Below, in pieces: positions 62,894-64,000 of a DNA stretch of 64,000 nt. The notes under the pieces were generated by a model, which did not search any database, was not told the origin of the DNA, and saw only the letters and a list, made by a program, of their open reading frames with translations. The stretch is from JANRLJ01 sp033762735 (GTDB taxonomy: Bacteria > Chloroflexota > Anaerolineae > Aggregatilineales > Phototrophicaceae): NCBI GenBank assembly GCA_033762735.1, contig JANRLJ010000007.1, forward strand, positions 1 through 64,000, in the 5' to 3' direction. Every line of letters starts with the position of its first letter. Position 1 is the stretch's first letter. The translations under genes and the position numbers were made by a program.

Positions 62894-62918
62894 GGGACAT
62901 GGTGTGCCGTGTCCCTAC
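62894..62918. repeat. Palindromic repeat GGGACATGGTGTGCCGTGTC
   Basis: Copy of the GGACACGG family at 26406, shortly after the SH3 protein stop. Confidence 0.55.
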
Positions 62919-63001
62919 AAAACATTCTAGGTACAAATTTCCGCCACACCCCGACTGAACGCGCAAACTGGTGCGCCTGTCGCTCTGCTATAATCAGGTG
63001 C

Positions 63002-63931
63002 ATGAAATACCAATTCATGCTGTATCCAAAACCCCCTTATGATCTTGCGCTGCTGCTGCAAGTGCTCACCCGCTACCTGCATCCCATCACCGACCGGGTG
63101 TATCAGGGCGCATACTGGCGAGCGCTGTATATTGGCGATTCGCTGGTTTTAGCGCGAGTCGAATCGACAGGGACACCCGATGCCCCTGCCCTCGACGTTT
63201 ACACCACGCCCGCAGCGGTTGATCGACCCGTTTTAGAAGCGGCACTGACGCGCCTGCTTGGACTGGGTGACAACTTCAGCGCCTTTTTTCTCGCTGTGCA
63301 GGAAGAAGATGCCACCCTCTGGCCGCTGATTGAACCACTGCGTGGGTTACGCTGGCCGCGCACCCCGACCGTTTTTGAAGCGTTGATGGTGACGATTGTC
63401 GAGCAGCAGATCGCGTGGACGGCGGCACAGAAAGCGCTCCGCTGGCTGGTGGAGTGGGGCGGTAACTCTATCGAAACCGATGAGCAGACCTTCTACGCTT
63501 TTCCCACGCCGAAGCAAATTGCCGCCGCGACCATCGAAACCTTCGTCCCGCTCAAGATTACGTTTAGGCGAATGCGGCTGATGATCGACATTGCGCAGCA
63601 GGTGACTTCCGGGAGACTCGATGTGGAGCGTCTGCGAGAGATGCCATCACACGAAGCCTATGCCGCGCTGACCAGCATCAAAGGCGTGGGACACTGGACG
63701 GCTTCATGGACGATGACGCGGGCGCTGGGTGCGGCGCATAACTATGTCGGCCACAACGATGTCGCGCTGCAAGCGGCGGTCAATCACTATTTTCATGGTG
63801 GGCAAGGGCGTAAATCCGGCGAACAGACGATTGAAACCTTTGCCCGCTACGGAGATTTCGCCGGGTTAGCCGCGCACTATACCATTCTGCGCTGGGTGCT
63901 GGATCGCTATGAGGCGCGGTCAGAGGGCTGA
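63002..63931 (+). CDS. AlkA-type DNA-3-methyladenine glycosylase
   Basis: 309 residues. HhH-GPD core: VEQQIAWTAAQKALRWLVE, then the hairpin SIKGVGHWTASW and VGHNDVALQAAV with the catalytic Asp. The N-terminal part (PPYDLALLLQVLTRYLHP) matches AlkA-like proteins. It removes alkylated bases, starting base-excision repair. ATG 63002 lies just after CAGGTG. Overlaps the 3' end of a convergent gene by about 12 bp. Confidence 0.88.
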   Translation: MKYQFMLYPKPPYDLALLLQVLTRYLHPITDRVYQGAYWRALYIGDSLVLARVESTGTPDAPALDVYTTPAAVDRPVLEAALTRLLGLGDNFSAFFLAVQEEDATLWPLIEPLRGLRWPRTPTVFEALMVTIVEQQIAWTAAQKALRWLVEWGGNSIETDEQTFYAFPTPKQIAAATIETFVPLKITFRRMRLMIDIAQQVTSGRLDVERLREMPSHEAYAALTSIKGVGHWTASWTMTRALGAAHNYVGHNDVALQAAVNHYFHGGQGRKSGEQTIETFARYGDFAGLAAHYTILRWVLDRYEARSEG

Positions 63932-64000
63932 GTCAGTGGCGTTTTCGAGCACAAGGCGCTGGAGTTCGAGGATGCGCTGCTGATCGAACGGCTGATAGCG
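63920..64000 (-). CDS. Partial gene at window edge
   Basis: On the minus strand the last 81 bp read in frame to a stop at 63920-63922: RYQPFDQQRILELQRLVLEN and then ATDSAL. Only the C-terminus is visible, so no function can be given. Confidence 0.45.
   Translation of the reverse strand, partial: RYQPFDQQRILELQRLVLENATDSAL

Noticed and set aside
1..64000. tRNA, rRNA and CRISPR arrays
   Set aside because: No CCA-type cloverleaf, no conserved rRNA segment and no regularly spaced direct repeats were seen. The dispersed palindromes are not evenly spaced and have no shared spacer length.

Overview
The window is a dense bacterial chromosome segment with about 49 protein genes on both strands, short operons and no rRNA, tRNA or CRISPR array that I can see. 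Gene content and style suggest a member of the Chloroflexota (Anaerolineae-like). Many exported proteins have Thr-Pro or Glu-Ala-Thr-Pro linkers, with LysM, lamin-tail, SH3-like and formylglycine-generating-enzyme-like domains. Other hints are an orphan Flp pilin, a PMT-type glycosyltransferase and abundant short GC-rich palindromic repeats. No marker gene here settles the phylum, so this is an inference.

Layout. 1-7.5 kb: repeats, isocitrate lyase, a LysM/lamin-tail exported protein, a GlsB/YeaQ-type membrane protein, a double-GNAT acetyltransferase, an exported acidic-tail protein, peptide deformylase and two small genes. 7.8-12.9 kb (minus strand): an apparent six-gene operon made of an E2-like ubiquitin-conjugating protein, a JAB/JAMM-like protein, a ThiF/E1-like adenylating enzyme, a small protein, a PCMT-like methyltransferase and a Nudix hydrolase. 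13-19 kb: a codon-optimised exported protein, then an iron-type ABC transporter (binding protein, fused permease, ATPase) and an ArsR-type regulator. 19-29 kb: an FGE-like membrane protein, Flp pilin, GNAT, CNNM/CBS transporter, a two-component system, and a two-gene unit of a DarG-like macrodomain protein plus a TIR-DarT fusion. 29-40.7 kb: a STAS-like protein, a cyclic-nucleotide-binding/PH membrane protein, MarR regulator, redoxin-like protein, a lone TnpB with a probable guide RNA, RsmG, an ornithine cyclodeaminase homologue, a lipoprotein, an SH3 protein and an MFS exporter. 41-50.6 kb: HhH membrane protein, GNAT, DinB, an orphan histidine-kinase dimerisation domain, HerA-like ATPase, YciI, a second TIR protein, quinone oxidoreductase, a glycosyltransferase and a TetR regulator broken by a frameshift. 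50.6-64 kb: acyltransferase, Ser/Asp-rich protein, transglutaminase, esterase, alpha-E protein, PMT glycosyltransferase, beta-propeller protein, circularly permuted ATP-grasp, a four-repeat SH3 protein and an AlkA-type glycosylase.

Two loci stand out. First, the E2-JAB-E1 operon (10169-12843) is a bacterial ubiquitin-like conjugation system. Its JAMM motif has Gln in place of one zinc-ligand His, the JAB protein carries a possible second E2/RWD-like domain, and no ubiquitin-like modifier gene is apparent nearby. Second, the macrodomain/TIR-DarT pair (26451-28886) resembles a DarTG toxin-antitoxin module in which the toxin is fused to an NADase-type TIR domain. The DarT half has Gln where the catalytic Glu is expected. 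Both resemble defence or stress modules.

Smaller points of interest include an in-frame repeat insertion inside the PMT glycosyltransferase, three families of dispersed palindromes (one copy with 11-bp terminal inverted repeats), and a 14-bp palindromic tandem array over a stop codon. The transglutaminase/alpha-E/ATP-grasp set is also split across two sites.
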